A stretch of 64,000 bases of DNA, from the NCBI GenBank assembly GCA_020466095.1, contig CM035806.1, positions 10,009,224-10,073,223 of the forward strand. Reading direction: 5' to 3'. The notes below the pieces were generated by a model. It was not told where the DNA came from and made no database searches. It saw only the letters and a list, made by a program, of their open reading frames with translations. The stretch comes from Chlorops oryzae (taxonomy: Eukaryota; Arthropoda; Insecta; Diptera; Chloropidae). Positions 22,051-33,362 of this stretch are shown here, piece by piece; position 1 is the first letter of the stretch, and each line of letters starts with the position of its first letter. The position numbers were made by a program, and so were the translations under genes.

Positions 22051-22864
22051 CAAGTAAGGGTGTTATAGTCAGGCGAGCCTGACAATACAATACCCGACAC
22101 AGACAAATATGTTAAAATAATTTTGTAAAACACATCATATACCGATTATTCTTTATGAAAACAGCGGCCCTTTGCCACGCCCACATTTGCAAATTTTTTG
22201 AATTCTTATAACAGGCATAAATATACGCTCAAACTCCGAATTTCATTAAAATATATCGAAAAAGTCCAAATTTGGAGCAGTTTTGGGATTTATGTGGCAG
22301 ACCCTAGAGTACTGGAGGTACTCTTAGTAATGGACTGATCAAAATTTTTTGATTGGAGAGGATGTATATGGATAGAAAGGAAGGTTACTTGCCAACTTTC
22401 GTTCAAGTCCCATTTGAATTTCGAGTGTAGGAGTCAATTTTCGAAAAACGCCCTTCTGCCACGCCCACTTTTACAATTTTTGGAAATCACATTATTTCAA
22501 ATCTTATCAAATTTCAGCAAAATATCTGGAAAAACTTCGATTTTAGAGCAGTTTTTGTGATTTTCGTAACAAACCCTAGTACTGGAGGTACCTCTAAAAA
22601 CGGGCCGATCGGGTCGAACTTGTTCTTACTCATGTCCCCGTGAGTACAAATACCGAAATTCGTCGAGGTAGCTCAGCTCCTTCGATAAGAAAACTGTATG
22701 TAGACAGACAGACAGACAGACAGACGGAGAGACGGACGGACATGTCTAAATCGAATCTCCTGGTGACACTGATCATTTCTATATATATATTTTGTATGGT
22801 CTATCTCGACTGGTTCTGGGTGTTACACACAAATACCCTCGACACAGAGTGTGTCGGGTACAAA
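22051..22864 (+). mobile_element. INE-1/Helentron-like repeat, copy B
   Basis: It starts CAAGTAAGGGTGTTATAGTC with the hairpin GTCAGGC-GA-GCCTGAC, then AATACCCGACACAGAC. It has a (CAGA)n core at about 22701-22725 and ends in the hairpin CGACACA-GAG-TGTGTCG followed by GGTA. The 5' ATACCCGACACA is inverted at the 3' end. It lies in the presumed intron just downstream of the 21924 donor. Confidence 0.75.
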
Positions 22865-23613
22865 ATATATATTTTTATTGGGAGTTATGAATGGCCATCA
22901 GCTTTCGATGTGAGGTCGAATGACTGAAATCCCAGATCCACTATGTCACGTTTCTCGTGGCCTGACCCAAATATGGATTCTCATGGGATATTTTTATAAA
23001 AACTTTAAGCCCCGATATCTCCATTAGATTTGCATTAGAATTAATACCAGTTTTTTTTTGATGGAACGTATCCTCTCCGCTAATTCCAAAATTCCACATA
23101 CAAATTTTTCTTTCCAAATTATCGAAAAGTAGCCGTTAAGGGCAAAGGGAAGAGAAGAAATTTCCCTTCGTCTCACCTGTCTTAACAAATATAACTAAAG
23201 AATTTCAAAAGAAAAATTTTTGAGTGGAAATGGGGAATAAGCGAGGTACAATTGCATTCGATAGCATTCGATTCGAGTAAGATGATCAATTTCTAAATGA
23301 TCGATTGTAAAAAAGGCACAGTTCGATGCTTCGCATCACTAGCAAACGATAGTTTTCAAGGGGAAATTGCTAAGTACAATGAAATTTCGAATTGCTGTGA
23401 TTTGAATAGATACTTAGATCCAACCGCAAGGTTTATTATTGCGCGGTAAATTTATCAACTTTGCTGATCACTCAGTAAAATACTTTAAAATCATTTAGAA
23501 AAATCTATATACATTTGAATTTATTAATAAATTTTTTTTTTTCTTTTTCGAATCCATAAGCCAAGCTCGACCTTGACAGTTATCTGTAGGTAGAAAAATA
23601 AAATACAAAATAA

Positions 23614-23644
<31 letters not shown>

Positions 23645-24521
23645 TATAATAAAAACTACAGTTTTAAAAGATTCGAACATTCTGATTGCGCGTAAAAAAG
23701 CTGATCTTGTTGCTTCTTGTTTGATTCCTGTTGATGCTGGTTATTCTAAGCGAACAAAAATAAAACAAAAATTTAAAAAAATTTAAAAATAAACCCTATA
23801 AAGAAAAAAGAACAAATTAAAACAAACAAGAAAAAAAGGGGAAAGAATCGAAAAGTGGTCTAATTAGCATGTGATTGTAACTTAATTAACATGATCGATC
23901 GATTTGTATGCCGAATACGGCAGCATCACACAACACCACACCACACCACATCGCATCGTATCGTATCGCATCCCATTGCCCCGCCGCGCCTCGCATCACT
24001 TCCCTTCAAACTTTTGCCAATCGCCGGATTGATAAGTAAATGAAAAAAATAATCAAAAACCGAATGGTTTGCCTTCGCGCTTTTCAACTATTTTCTGAAA
24101 TACGTCAAGAACATGTCACAATCGAATCGACACAATGGACAATCATTTTAGTTTTCTTTTAATTTAGTTCCGCGCATGCGTAAAACGTGTTTCAAACTAT
24201 ATTCGTTCGATATTTTTTATTTTTTTTTTAAATTATATTTCTAGCTTTGGCCGAATGAAAGTGAATACTTTAAATAAGCTGGTGAGGTTTAAATTGGTCC
24301 CATTGGGAAATAAAATAAAATAAAATAAAATGAAAAATAAATTCAAAGAATTCAAAGACAATCAGATAATTTCGAATTTAAATTCCGATAAAAATTTATG
24401 TTTGGCTTAAAAAAACGGTTATTTGGATACGTACAATTATTAAAAAAAAAAAAAAAACAATAATTCAAAATAACTCAAATTGCGCGGAATGTGCGCAGCT
24501 GAAGGTCGTTTTTTAATAAAA
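22865..24521. other. Presumed intronic DNA without recognised gene
   Basis: An (AAT)n microsatellite at 23613-23644, CACAC/ATCGT pentamer-like repeats at 23930-23985, and A-rich runs. Nothing exon-like with splice signals was found. Confidence 0.4.
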
Positions 24522-24650
24522 AATACTCTCTCCTTGCGGACACTCCTCTTGGGCGGACGCTTTTTGGGAATGCTCTAGTGTTCCTGATTCTTAAATAGTT
24601 TCCTCTTAAGCGGACATATTTTTTGGTACGCTTAAAAGAGAGTACACAGT
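24522..24650. mobile_element. Pogo-like MITE of the AAGCGGACA family
   Basis: TACTCTCTCCTTGCGGACAC at the left and GAGAGTACACAGTA at the right are inverted. CTCTTAAGCGGACAT recurs inside. Relatives lie at 48018-48190, 53003-53098 and 63938-64000. Confidence 0.55.
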
Positions 24651-25064
24651 ATATAGGAAAAATTAATTTACATTGTATATGATACGATTCAGCGTTGCCA
24701 GATGGCTTTTCTTGCAAGGAAATTTTTTCGTCAGTTTTTACAAAACTTGTCCAACAATGTGCGATATACTTGAATGAACTTTTTAGAGGAAAAATGTCCC
24801 CTTCCCCTTTTCAAATACTTTCATAAACGTGTTTTTTTGTGGCGCTATTGCTCGCTCTCCGAGATTTCTATCAAACTTACTTTTTCAATATTAGTAAACT
24901 ATTTGAATAACTTAATAAGTATTTGTTTCTGATTGGCAAAAGTGGAACGTGGAAAGCTGATATGTAGGAAAACTATGAATGAGTAAATTATGTTGACATC
25001 AGTGATGCCAGATAGAGAGATTTCTCTAATTTTGGGGAATCTTTCTATTTAATTTTAAATCAAA

Positions 25065-25938
25065 CAAGTAAGGGTGTTATAGTCAGGCGAGCCTGACAAT
25101 AGAATACCCGACACAGACTCACATGTTCAAATATTTTTCAATATCAAGAGGTGTTTAATACCATAAGGGGCCCCATATACCGACTTTTGATAGATTTCTT
25201 TATAAAAACTGCCCCTTTGCCACGCCCACTTTTCCAATTTTTGTTGAACTATAATCGGAGGCTTAAATATACGCTCAAATTTTAAGTTTCATTAAAATAT
25301 TTCGAAAAAGTCCGATTTTGAGGCAGTTTTGGGATTTTTGTGGCAGACCCTAGAGTACTGGAGGTACCCTGAATAATGGACCGATCAAGAAAATTTTTTG
25401 GAAGGATGTTTATGGCTACAAAGGAAGCATAAGTGCCAACTTTCGTTCAAGTCCCATTTGAGTTTCGGGTGTAGGAGAGTTTTCGAAAAACGCCCTTCTG
25501 CCACGCCCACTTTTGAAATTTTTTTAAATCACAGTATTTGCCTTTAAACATGTTCAAATACCAAATTTCAACAAAATATCTTGAAAAACTCCGATTTTAA
25601 AGCAGTTTTTGTGATTTTCGTAACAGACCCTAGCACTGGAGGTACGCCTAAAAATGGTCCGATCGGGTCCATTCTCTAACTTGTTCTTACTCATGTCTTG
25701 TGAGAGCATACTCAAATTTCGATCAAGATAGCTCAACTCCTTCGATAAGATAACTGTATACAGACAGACAGGACAGACAGACAGACGAGACAGACAGACG
25801 GACATGTCTAAATCGAATCTCCTGGTGACGCTGATCATTTCTATATATATTTTGTATGGTCTATTTCGACTGGTTCTGGGTGTTACACACAACCACACAA
25901 ACGCAATATACCCTCGACACAGAGTGTGTCGGGTATAA
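25065..25938 (+). mobile_element. INE-1/Helentron-like repeat, copy C (most complete)
   Basis: An 874-bp copy with all blocks: the 5' hairpin GTCAGGCGAGCCTGAC, ATACCCGACACAGAC, two GCCACGCCCACTTTT blocks, two CTGGAGGTAC blocks, a (CAGA)n core at about 25761-25800, and the 3' hairpin CGACACAGAGTGTGTCG followed by GGTATAAAA. The architecture matches Drosophila INE-1/DINE-1 elements. No Rep/helicase coding was seen. Confidence 0.75.
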
Positions 25939-26576
25939 AAACCGTGTCCAATGTTTAAAAGGGATTTTTCGTGCTCGTTTTCTACATAAAACAGAAAAAA
26001 GAGGAATTTTTTAAGCATTGTGGGAAAAAATGACATCAAAAAAAATACTGACAACACTGATTCTTGTACGCGCAAGGAATTCTATATGATTTCTTTTTTG
26101 TTCGAAAATTTTGAAATAATAAATCGTGATCTATTATATCACGGCAGGACATTAAAATTCAAGGGTAAAAAGCGGTACGTTTTACGAAATGCAGAAGGTC
26201 TGGCAACTCTGCTGCAGTTGTGTATGTTTGAAATTAATTAACTGCTGAATCAATTAATATTAATTGAAATTTCAGAGGCGTTGGATTTCCTGTGATAAAA
26301 TGCAATCAAATATGAAAAAAGAAAAATGATTTAAAACAAATTAAATTTTGCTAGTTTTGTGATTTTGCTATATTGAGTTTTAAAGTAATTACAAAGTGCC
26401 TAACTACTTTCTTTTAAAAGCCAAAAGTGAGTAAATTGAAGTTTTACGCAATCGTTTCCCCTTCAGATTTTTAAAGCAATAAAATGTATTCGAAAATTTA
26501 AATTAGAGCTGGAAGCACTTGCACCTGTGTAGCAATATCGTCTTATATTTCCCTCAAAATAACTATGTAGCTGCCC
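25939..26576. other. Stretch without recognised gene
   Basis: AT-rich sequence. The 73-residue frame at 26020 has no family signature. Confidence 0.45.
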
Positions 26577-27270
26577 AGCCGGAAATTGCACTACACCGCG
26601 GCACTACTTCCGAAGTGCTGAAACTGCATTCTTTTTGTAGTTGAAATTTGAGAACTTAGTTTCACAATTCGTACCATAGCATTCACATTTTCAATCCGAT
26701 GTCAAAAATTTTCACTTCGGCACTTAGTATAAAGATACATTTTCAAAACCCCATAGACAGAATAATTTCAGAAAAATTCTCTTAAACAATAATAGGCACA
26801 TTAACTACAAAAGTTGAAGAAATAATTTAAAAGTGTCCTAATTTTTTTTTAGAATTTCAAACCTTAACAGCTAGAAGCTCTATTTTCTTGAACAATACAT
26901 TGACATTGGCTTTGATATAATGTTTACCATAAAAATTATATAACCGAAATTGCGAAACCGAAAAATAAATACAAAATTCTTAACAAAATCGGGGCACCAA
27001 ACCAAAATATTTACTTTGTTGAGCTGTGTTATTTAACAAAAAAACAAAAAAAAAAAAAAAACTTTTATATCGTAATAGGCATCTTGAAAATATGCAAAAC
27101 AGTGTTGTCATAACAATATCATAAAATTTTTATTGGAATACGAGCAATCAACCCTTTTTCAAATGAAGATGGGTCTGTGTGGTAGTGAGCTCTTGTTTCC
27201 ATGATATTATATTTTTATCAGAAGAACATTCGAAAGAGCACCGATTAGTGATGACATGGTCATGCTAGGG
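26577..27270. repeat. Truncated or hybrid CCC-clan repeat
   Basis: The left end CCCAGCCGGAAATTGCACTA and CTTCCGAAGTGCTGAAA match the element at 4788. The distal part (about 27160-27270, with TCTTGTTTCCATGATAT and GAAAGAGCACCGATT) matches the element at 43968. No proper right terminus was found. Confidence 0.45.
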
Positions 27271-27510
27271 GGTGCGATGACGATGGCGAAAAACAGCATT
27301 TGAGAGCAGAACATTTTCTTATCTCTCTGAAAGTTTATTTATAGATAAAAACCAGTTGAAACCTCTCTTATTCGTCTTCTCCCAGCGGCGCACTGCTTAA
27401 TGGGTTGCGCCGACAAAATGCATTACCGAAAGCATACTTGTAATAGATTATCCTTGCTAATATTGTCTGCAATATTTTATAAAATATTGTATTTCCTACC
27501 TTTTAATCAG

Positions 27511-27585
27511 AGGTGGCGATGGTGCAGTGGAAAGTGCCTGAGCTAGCAGTCGGAAGGCCCGAGTTCGAACCTCCGGGCAGGCAAG
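27511..27585 (+). repeat. tRNA-like module TL5
   Basis: An A-box-like TGGCGATGGTGCAGTGG and a B-box-like GAGTTCGAACCTCC, with a T-stem-like CCCGAG..CTCCGGG. It is followed by GGCAAGAAAAAG. The anticodon arm is poor. Confidence 0.5.
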
Positions 27586-27740
27586 AAAAAGTGGAAAAAA
27601 AGTTGAAGTCCACAAAAATGTGCTCCAATGGATAAAAATAAGAGATTAATAATAGAAATTAAAAGGGCTTTCGTGGCAAAATTCCTAGGAGTTGGATTTG
27701 GAAGCCTTATTTCTTAATAAAAAAAAAATAAAAAAAATTT

Positions 27741-27822
27741 GGCGTCTGCCAGAGTGGGACTCGAACCCAAGCACTTCGGATTCTTGGCCACGTACTCTGT
27801 CCACTGATCTACGCCAGGTCTA
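27741..27822 (-). repeat. tRNA-like module TL6
   Basis: The minus strand reads TGGCGTAGATCAGTGGAC (A-box-like) and GGTTCGAGTCCCACT (B box), with the core AGAATCCGAAG shared with TL3. It is followed by T/A homopolymer. It is homologous to TL3 and TL7 but with a damaged anticodon arm. Confidence 0.55.
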
Positions 27823-28118
27823 GATGCAAACTTTTCTATTGACGTACTAAAGCACTATAATGTAGCAAACGCTCGATAAGTATTCGGCAGCGGAATACTT
27901 CTTTGGTTACAAGTAAATATGTTCGTACAGGGAGCTGATTACAAAGCGGCCAGCTTATGTAAAAGTAATGAAGCTTGTAATCGATTCTTTCTGGCATACT
28001 GGACTGCTAAGTATTGGAGAAGTATTGGATTCCGTAGCGTAAATTTGCGCCGCTGGGTTCTTTGATAATTTCGCAAATTGAAAAAAAATCTATTTTTTTT
28101 TTTTTATCAATTTTTGTT

Positions 28119-28193
28119 CGCCTCAGGCAGGGATCGAACCCGCGATCTTTCGATTCTGAGTCGAACACTCATCCTCCACGCCACTTCATGCTA
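28119..28193 (-). repeat. tRNA-like module TL7 with intact anticodon and T arms
   Basis: The minus strand has an A-box-like TGGCGTGGAGGATGAG. Its anticodon arm TTCGA-CTCAGAA-TCGAA has a 5-bp stem and a 7-base loop; by position the anticodon would be CAG. The T arm GCGGG-TTCGATC-CCTGC is complete. The acceptor stem pairs only in part, so a functional tRNA is unlikely. It is followed by GGCGAACAAAAA. Confidence 0.6.
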
Positions 28194-28216
28194 ACTCCCA
28201 ACTGACGCTAAAACCT

Positions 28217-28595
28217 CCCTCCAGGAAGCCTATCGCCATATGGCACCATGTCTATATTGACGTCAATATAGACAACAGATCTAGTTCCAACGTCAACAGT
28301 ATTTACGGGCGGTGTCATTAGAGAAACTGTACTGTCAAGAGGTATAGTTCATCTTTATTGACTATGTCAACAACGTGTCTCCTTGTAAAGCGAAAGATTA
28401 ATCCTTTTGTCTACATAATAGTACCGACGTCAATAGTTCGTCAATAGTTTTTCGGTCTACTGTTGACATTCAATGACAACTCAATGTTAAATGTCAATAA
28501 CGCAAAGCATTGCGACAGGTATAACTGGTCAGTAGTACTGTTGACGCAGTCAGTAGAGAAAGAGTATAAATTCACTATTGAAATTTCCTGCAGGG
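28217..28595. mobile_element. CCC-clan MITE (TSD CT) with paralogous empty site
   Basis: The ends CCCTCCAGGAAG and TTTCCTGCAGGG are flanked by CT on both sides (28215-28216 and 28596-28597), 379 bp. The paralogous repeat at 9430-9450 reads AAAACCTTATTT at the same place with one CT and no element. The interior has many TTGACG/CGTCAA words. Confidence 0.85.
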
Positions 28596-28770
28596 CTTAT
28601 TAAAATTTCAGTAGCCAATGAGATTCAAGCACATGAACAGCACACCTCTACGATGACATGTCCCCCAAGGTGTCATGTATGATACTGTCACCTATATGTC
28701 ATCGATGATATCACTGATGAATTTGTCACCCAAAAGATATTTTCCCTCTGGGTTTTAAGGGAAATGCAAA

Positions 28771-28773
<3 letters not shown>

Positions 28774-28805
<32 letters not shown>
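28774..28805. repeat. (TG)n microsatellite
   Basis: About 16 TG dinucleotides, followed by GGTGGTGTGGGG. Confidence 0.95.
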
Positions 28806-28806
<1 letters not shown>

Positions 28807-30584
28807 TGGTGTGGGGATTGTAATCAAAGTAGAAAAATTTGAACATTTTGGAGGTCAATACTTAGTTTTTGTTGCCTCGATTATGCGCTTCTTATTTTCT
28901 ATTTTATCTATTCTGATCGTTGTTGTTGTTACTTTTATTGCTTTATCGCATTATCAATGCGCCAACGCGTCCGTTGCATGATGCACGTAGGCAAATTTTC
29001 GGGTGACCTTACATGAGGCGCGTCGAACGAAGAAAGAACGAATGACTTGTTTTTCTTATACCTACATGCATACATACATACATACATCCATACATATTTA
29101 AATTGGCATAAACAAATGTCAATATGAGCGGGAAAACGAAATGGCAGAGAAAATAAAAATTTTTATGCAAGACTATTGAATTTCATTCGGAATGCGTTTG
29201 CGGAAGCTTTCCGTTTTCTCGTTTTTCCGTTTCCCTCCGTCCGTGAGACAGTTTTCAAGAATCTCGTTGAGGCAAAATAAAAGAAAAGAAAATTTCAATT
29301 TAACTACAGTCAAATAGCCTTATTTATTTACTATGATTTTATTATCTTAGCATTATCACGAAGAATTCGTTTCGATTTACGGAAATTTTCCTGTCCAATT
29401 CATTTCGAGTGGCTTGAGTGGGTACCAGTGCTGTCGTTTTCAATTTTCGTTTAGTAGTATAACTTCCTTTTTAATTTAGTAGTAAAATTATTGGGGGAAC
29501 ATTTTGTAGTACTTTTAGGAAATCAAATAAAATGGGTTGGAAATATAATATTTGAACGAATGCACTTCTCTTAATATGATCTGATTTTTCCGTTTCCTGT
29601 CCTTTTTCAATTTTGAGAAAATAAGAAGAACAATGAAAATTTCAATTTAATAAGTAAATGCATAACTAGAACAGATTTAGAATTCTCGATTACGGAAACT
29701 TTTCCTGTCCAATTATTTCATGCTTGGGCAGTTGCTTTAATTTTCTATATATAACTTTTTTTGTTTAGTAATATTTTGATTTTTAGTATTTTACGAAATC
29801 AAATAATGGGTTGGAAATATAATATTTAACGATGCACTTTCTTAAGACTAATTTCCTGGATGAAACATGAATGTACAACTGTATCCGAGTAAATTTTAGA
29901 AATTATTTGTATGTATAGCGTGTCTTTTTTCATTTTGAGAAAAAATTTTTGACGGATACTTGTAGATCTACGACTCTTAGAGAATGAGTAAACTTCAATT
30001 TTTTAGTAGGATAAATGTGAGATATGAATATGTGTCGATACATTTCATTAATTCGATCTGAGTTGTTATATTCATTTCGTGTTGATTAAAATCTAGTAGT
30101 TTTTAATATTTTCTTTATTCAATTTATAAATTGCGACAAAATGTGGATGAAATTTTAATGTCTGATTTCGTTAATGATAATTCTGATGAAATTTCGCACT
30201 GACTGTTAAATGTCTAGTTCTTACGATAGTAATTACTAATGATTTATGTTTGTAAGCTTTTCGTCTTAGATTCTATCTAGCTCGAAATAAACTATACGAT
30301 ATGTAATGCTACTCAAGCAATTTTTAAATTTGTAAATTCATATATTTCATTTATAGTATGTATAGTGGATGAACATTAGTAATACTACATGATTGAGTAA
30401 TTCGATTTGCTAACACATTAAGCTAGATGAATTCTTATTTCGTGAATGCATAAATACATAAATCAATTTCTTGTCATTCTTAAAGTAATCCCCATTTACT
30501 TCTTCTTATGAATGACACTGTGACAATGTTCGAATATTGCTCGTACTGAAATCTTTCATTGAGCATAATAATTCGACCCATAAC
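28806..30584. repeat. AT-rich region with a diverged tandem duplication
   Basis: Blocks CCTGTCCAATT (29391 and about 29704) and GGGTTGGAAATATAATATTT (29534 and 29809) recur in the same order about 300 bp apart. This marks an old tandem duplication across roughly 29340-29860. The rest is AT-rich with no recognised gene. Confidence 0.6.
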
Positions 30585-30912
30585 CAGTAAGTTTCGCTAT
30601 ATGAAGTCGATGTTCCACGATCATTGTCCAATTACCCTCGATATGTATTTCTTACATATAGAATCGCCGCTGTACAGAGAAAATGACCTTGGATGCTAGA
30701 CTATAGCTGTAGAAAAGAACCCTTATAAGAAAATTTTTTCTTACATAAACTACCGATATTTGAAAATAGGGGTGTTAAATTTTTGATAAAAACCAAGTTT
30801 CTTAAATGAAAATTTTTTCCATACAAAAAGAGTTTTTGATTTTGGTAAAAAGTTTCTTAAAGGCGGGTTTTTCTTATAGATACGACGAGTTTCTTATATA
30901 GCGAAACTACTG
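30585..30912. mobile_element. Pogo-like MITE (CAGTA...TTTCGCTATAT ends)
   Basis: The left end CAGTAAGTTTCGCTATAT and right end ATATAGCGAAACTACTG are inverted with one indel, with TA on the right flank only. AAGTTTCTTA words recur inside. Ends beginning CAGT are typical of pogo/Tigger elements. Confidence 0.55.
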
Positions 30913-30922
30913 TAGTAAGAAT

Positions 30923-31435
30923 TAGGGCTGTCAAACTATCGATAGTCTGGACCATCGATAGCTGGCGAGGTTAAGAACCCATGAGCCCTCCTTGAGAACT
31001 ATCCAGAGAATTGCGATGGTATTAAGGAAACCCATCGATAGGGAGCCGATACTATCGACTTGAAGAAAACATATTCCAGAAGAAAATGAACTCAACTGGT
31101 CCTTTAAATTGCTCGTGTTCCCACTGTGAGTGCACTCCTTTCCACACCTACAGCATTTGGCTTTTGGGCCATTCTTTAAAAAAAAAAAAAAATACTCCAG
31201 ACGTCGCTTATTTTGTTTATTTTTTTTTTTCTATGTGGAGAATGGTCTTCTATTTCCTTAAAATTTTCCATTTTAGCACTAGCTACTTGCGTGTTCTCAT
31301 GTATTCTATTACGAGTAAATTCAAATTTGACAGATTCCAGCGATATATCGATAGTTTGAAATATATCGAATAACTATTGAAAAACCAAAACGATCCATCG
31401 ATCATGTCGATACTATCGATAAATTGACAGCCTTA
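30923..31435. mobile_element. hAT-type element rich in TATCGATA, exact 8-bp TSD
   Basis: It starts TAGGGCTGTCAAACTATCGA and ends TAAATTGACAGCCTTA. It is flanked by GTAAGAAT on both sides (30915-30922 and 31436-31443). TATCGATA occurs near both termini (30937, 31414) and in between (about 31345), with further ATCGATA sites. No transposase was recognised. Confidence 0.85.
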
Positions 31436-31443
31436 GTAAGAAT

Positions 31444-32531
31444 GTTTGTATGAAGATCGATAATTATTATAATCGATAGTTACAGAAAAAAAAATTTTTT
31501 TTAATACTTTTCGATAAAATTTAGTACTTATTTGGATACGAAGAAATTTTTAAGAAGTGGCAACGCTGCCAACATTCTACAAACAAAACAAAAAAAAAAA
31601 ACCAATCATTACCAAAAAACCGTTCGCTCTTTTTCTTATTTATCGAGCTATAACACCTTTAAAAAGCCTTCCATTAATCTCAAGGAGAAAACGTCGTGGT
31701 TTTGTTTTTTTTTTTTTTTTAACACATTCTTCATCCGCTTTCGATCGAAGTTTGGCAAACGTGGCGAAATCGCTTTCGACCCTAACGAGATTCTGTTCAA
31801 TTTGCGCGATCATAAAACGAGATGATGAAATTCTTTTAAATTGAAACAAACTTCGAATGTTTCTTGGATCATTAAGTAAAAATGTTTCTTGCAAAGAATT
31901 AAGAAATTTACCGAAAATGCCAAAGAAAGTAGCAAAAAAAAAAAATGTTTTCTAACGGAGCCATAAAAAAAACCAAACCAAAAAACCTTTTGATAAAAGC
32001 ACGCGCGAAGAAAAAACCCCAGATAACAACCAAACTTTTTCTTTCCAGAGCTTCTCCCACAGTGACTAATATATTTTTGCACCTTTTTAAAATAAAAATT
32101 AAAAAAAAAATTGATCTGCTAATCCATGCGTCAATTTCACTCTTCTTCTTTTTTTTCATTTCGTTTATTTTCGTTAGAATATGCAGAACACACGTAGATG
32201 GTTTTTTTTTTTCAATTCAAAATGCGCACAAGAAATATTTAGATTTTTTTATTGTATTTTTTTTTATTATTTTTTATTAAAATGTTTGATGCTCGTGGCA
32301 TCATAATTTTTTTTTTTTTTTTTTAATTTTCCTTTTTAACAATTTTTGTTTGTGAGTGCGTAAAAGAATTTCAAATACCTTGAAGATGATGTTGGAAATT
32401 TGTTAATTTTCCGATTGAACTTAGTGATGGGCAAAAAAAGCGTTAACTATCGATACATCGTCGGATGGCAGTACTACCTGCTCGTTTATTCAAAAATGAT
32501 TCTTTCGAAAGTCGAATTTAAAATTTCAGAT

Positions 32532-32569
<38 letters not shown>

Positions 32570-32965
32570 ACGAAAGAAGTGGTCCAATATTTTCTTCATC
32601 CAAAAATATTTAAGGTCATTTTATTTGATTTTATAATACATATATGAGCAGATAACTCCGTTGCGACGATAGTGCAACATAATGAAAAGTTCAATTTAAG
32701 CTGGGCAAATTGCAAAATTTGGGACGATTTTTTTTGAGCCAGATCGGTAAAAATTTCAACAATTTTCACAATCACTGTTGCGGCTCGCATTATCATTGCA
32801 TATTGTCGAAAAGATATGGTGAAACAAAAAATTTGGGACAAAAATCATTCAACACGATCACACGTGTCTGCATCAGAGTCGAAAAATTGCGTTCAAACTA
32901 TCGGAAATTTGAGGTTAGTAGGATCCCGGCTTGAGGTTCATATTTTAGCATTCTATCAGCCTTAT
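31444..32965. other. Low-complexity AT-rich stretch
   Basis: Long A or T runs at 31706-31721, 32308-32324 and 32527-32565. A hAT-like single end, TAGTGATGGGCAAA, lies at about 32422 with ATCGATA beside it. Lys/Phe-rich frames are composition artefacts. Confidence 0.45.
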
Positions 32966-33177
32966 CCCAGCAAAGAAAATACGCGTATTAAATTAGTTTA
33001 AACGTACACGTAAGATAAGCAAGTATAAATCTATATTCGCCCATTTACGTTTGACTGAAAGAATACGCGTATCGATACGGGTTTTAAACTAAATTAATAC
33101 TAATTTAATCCGACTTGCAGGGGTAGCATGATGGTTTGTAAATGTGTGAGTGCAAACAAGTATCGTGCTTTGCTGGG
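32966..33177. mobile_element. CCC-clan MITE (TSD AT)
   Basis: A 10-bp perfect TIR, CCCAGCAAAG and CTTTGCTGGG, flanked by AT on both sides (32964-32965 and 33178-33179), 212 bp. The interior contains inverted ATACGCGTAT and AAATTAGTTTAA/TTAAACTAAATT words. Confidence 0.75.
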
Positions 33178-33362
33178 ATTCTAAATGGGACTGTGGAATG
33201 CTTTTTTTTTTACAAATTTTTCTCCGCGAAAAAATGCGGTCAGCAATAGGGAGAATGTGATGACCTTTGATTAAAAATTTTCCACATTCCTGCTCCTTTT
33301 ATATTCCCTTCCCAATGTGTTTAGAATGGCACAATTTTTTGTTTTTTTTTGCAAGTCCGCAG

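Larger units (their letters stand above)
27381..28057. mobile_element. CCCAGCGGCGCA element with two opposed tRNA-like modules
   Basis: A 12-bp TIR, CCCAGCGGCGCA at 27381-27392 and TGCGCCGCTGGG at 28046-28057, is flanked by TTCT on both sides (27377-27380 and 28058-28061). It is 677 bp with no coding frame. It carries module TL5 on the plus strand and TL6 on the minus strand, their A/T-rich tails facing each other. Confidence 0.65.

Noticed and set aside
25000..26211. hAT element bounded by CAGTGATGCCAGA and TCTGGCAACTCTG
   Set aside because: The ends match only loosely and no 8-bp duplication is found at either candidate right end.
28119..28193. Functional tRNA-Leu(CAG) gene
   Set aside because: The acceptor stem pairs only in part, and the sequence is a repeated module inside mobile DNA.
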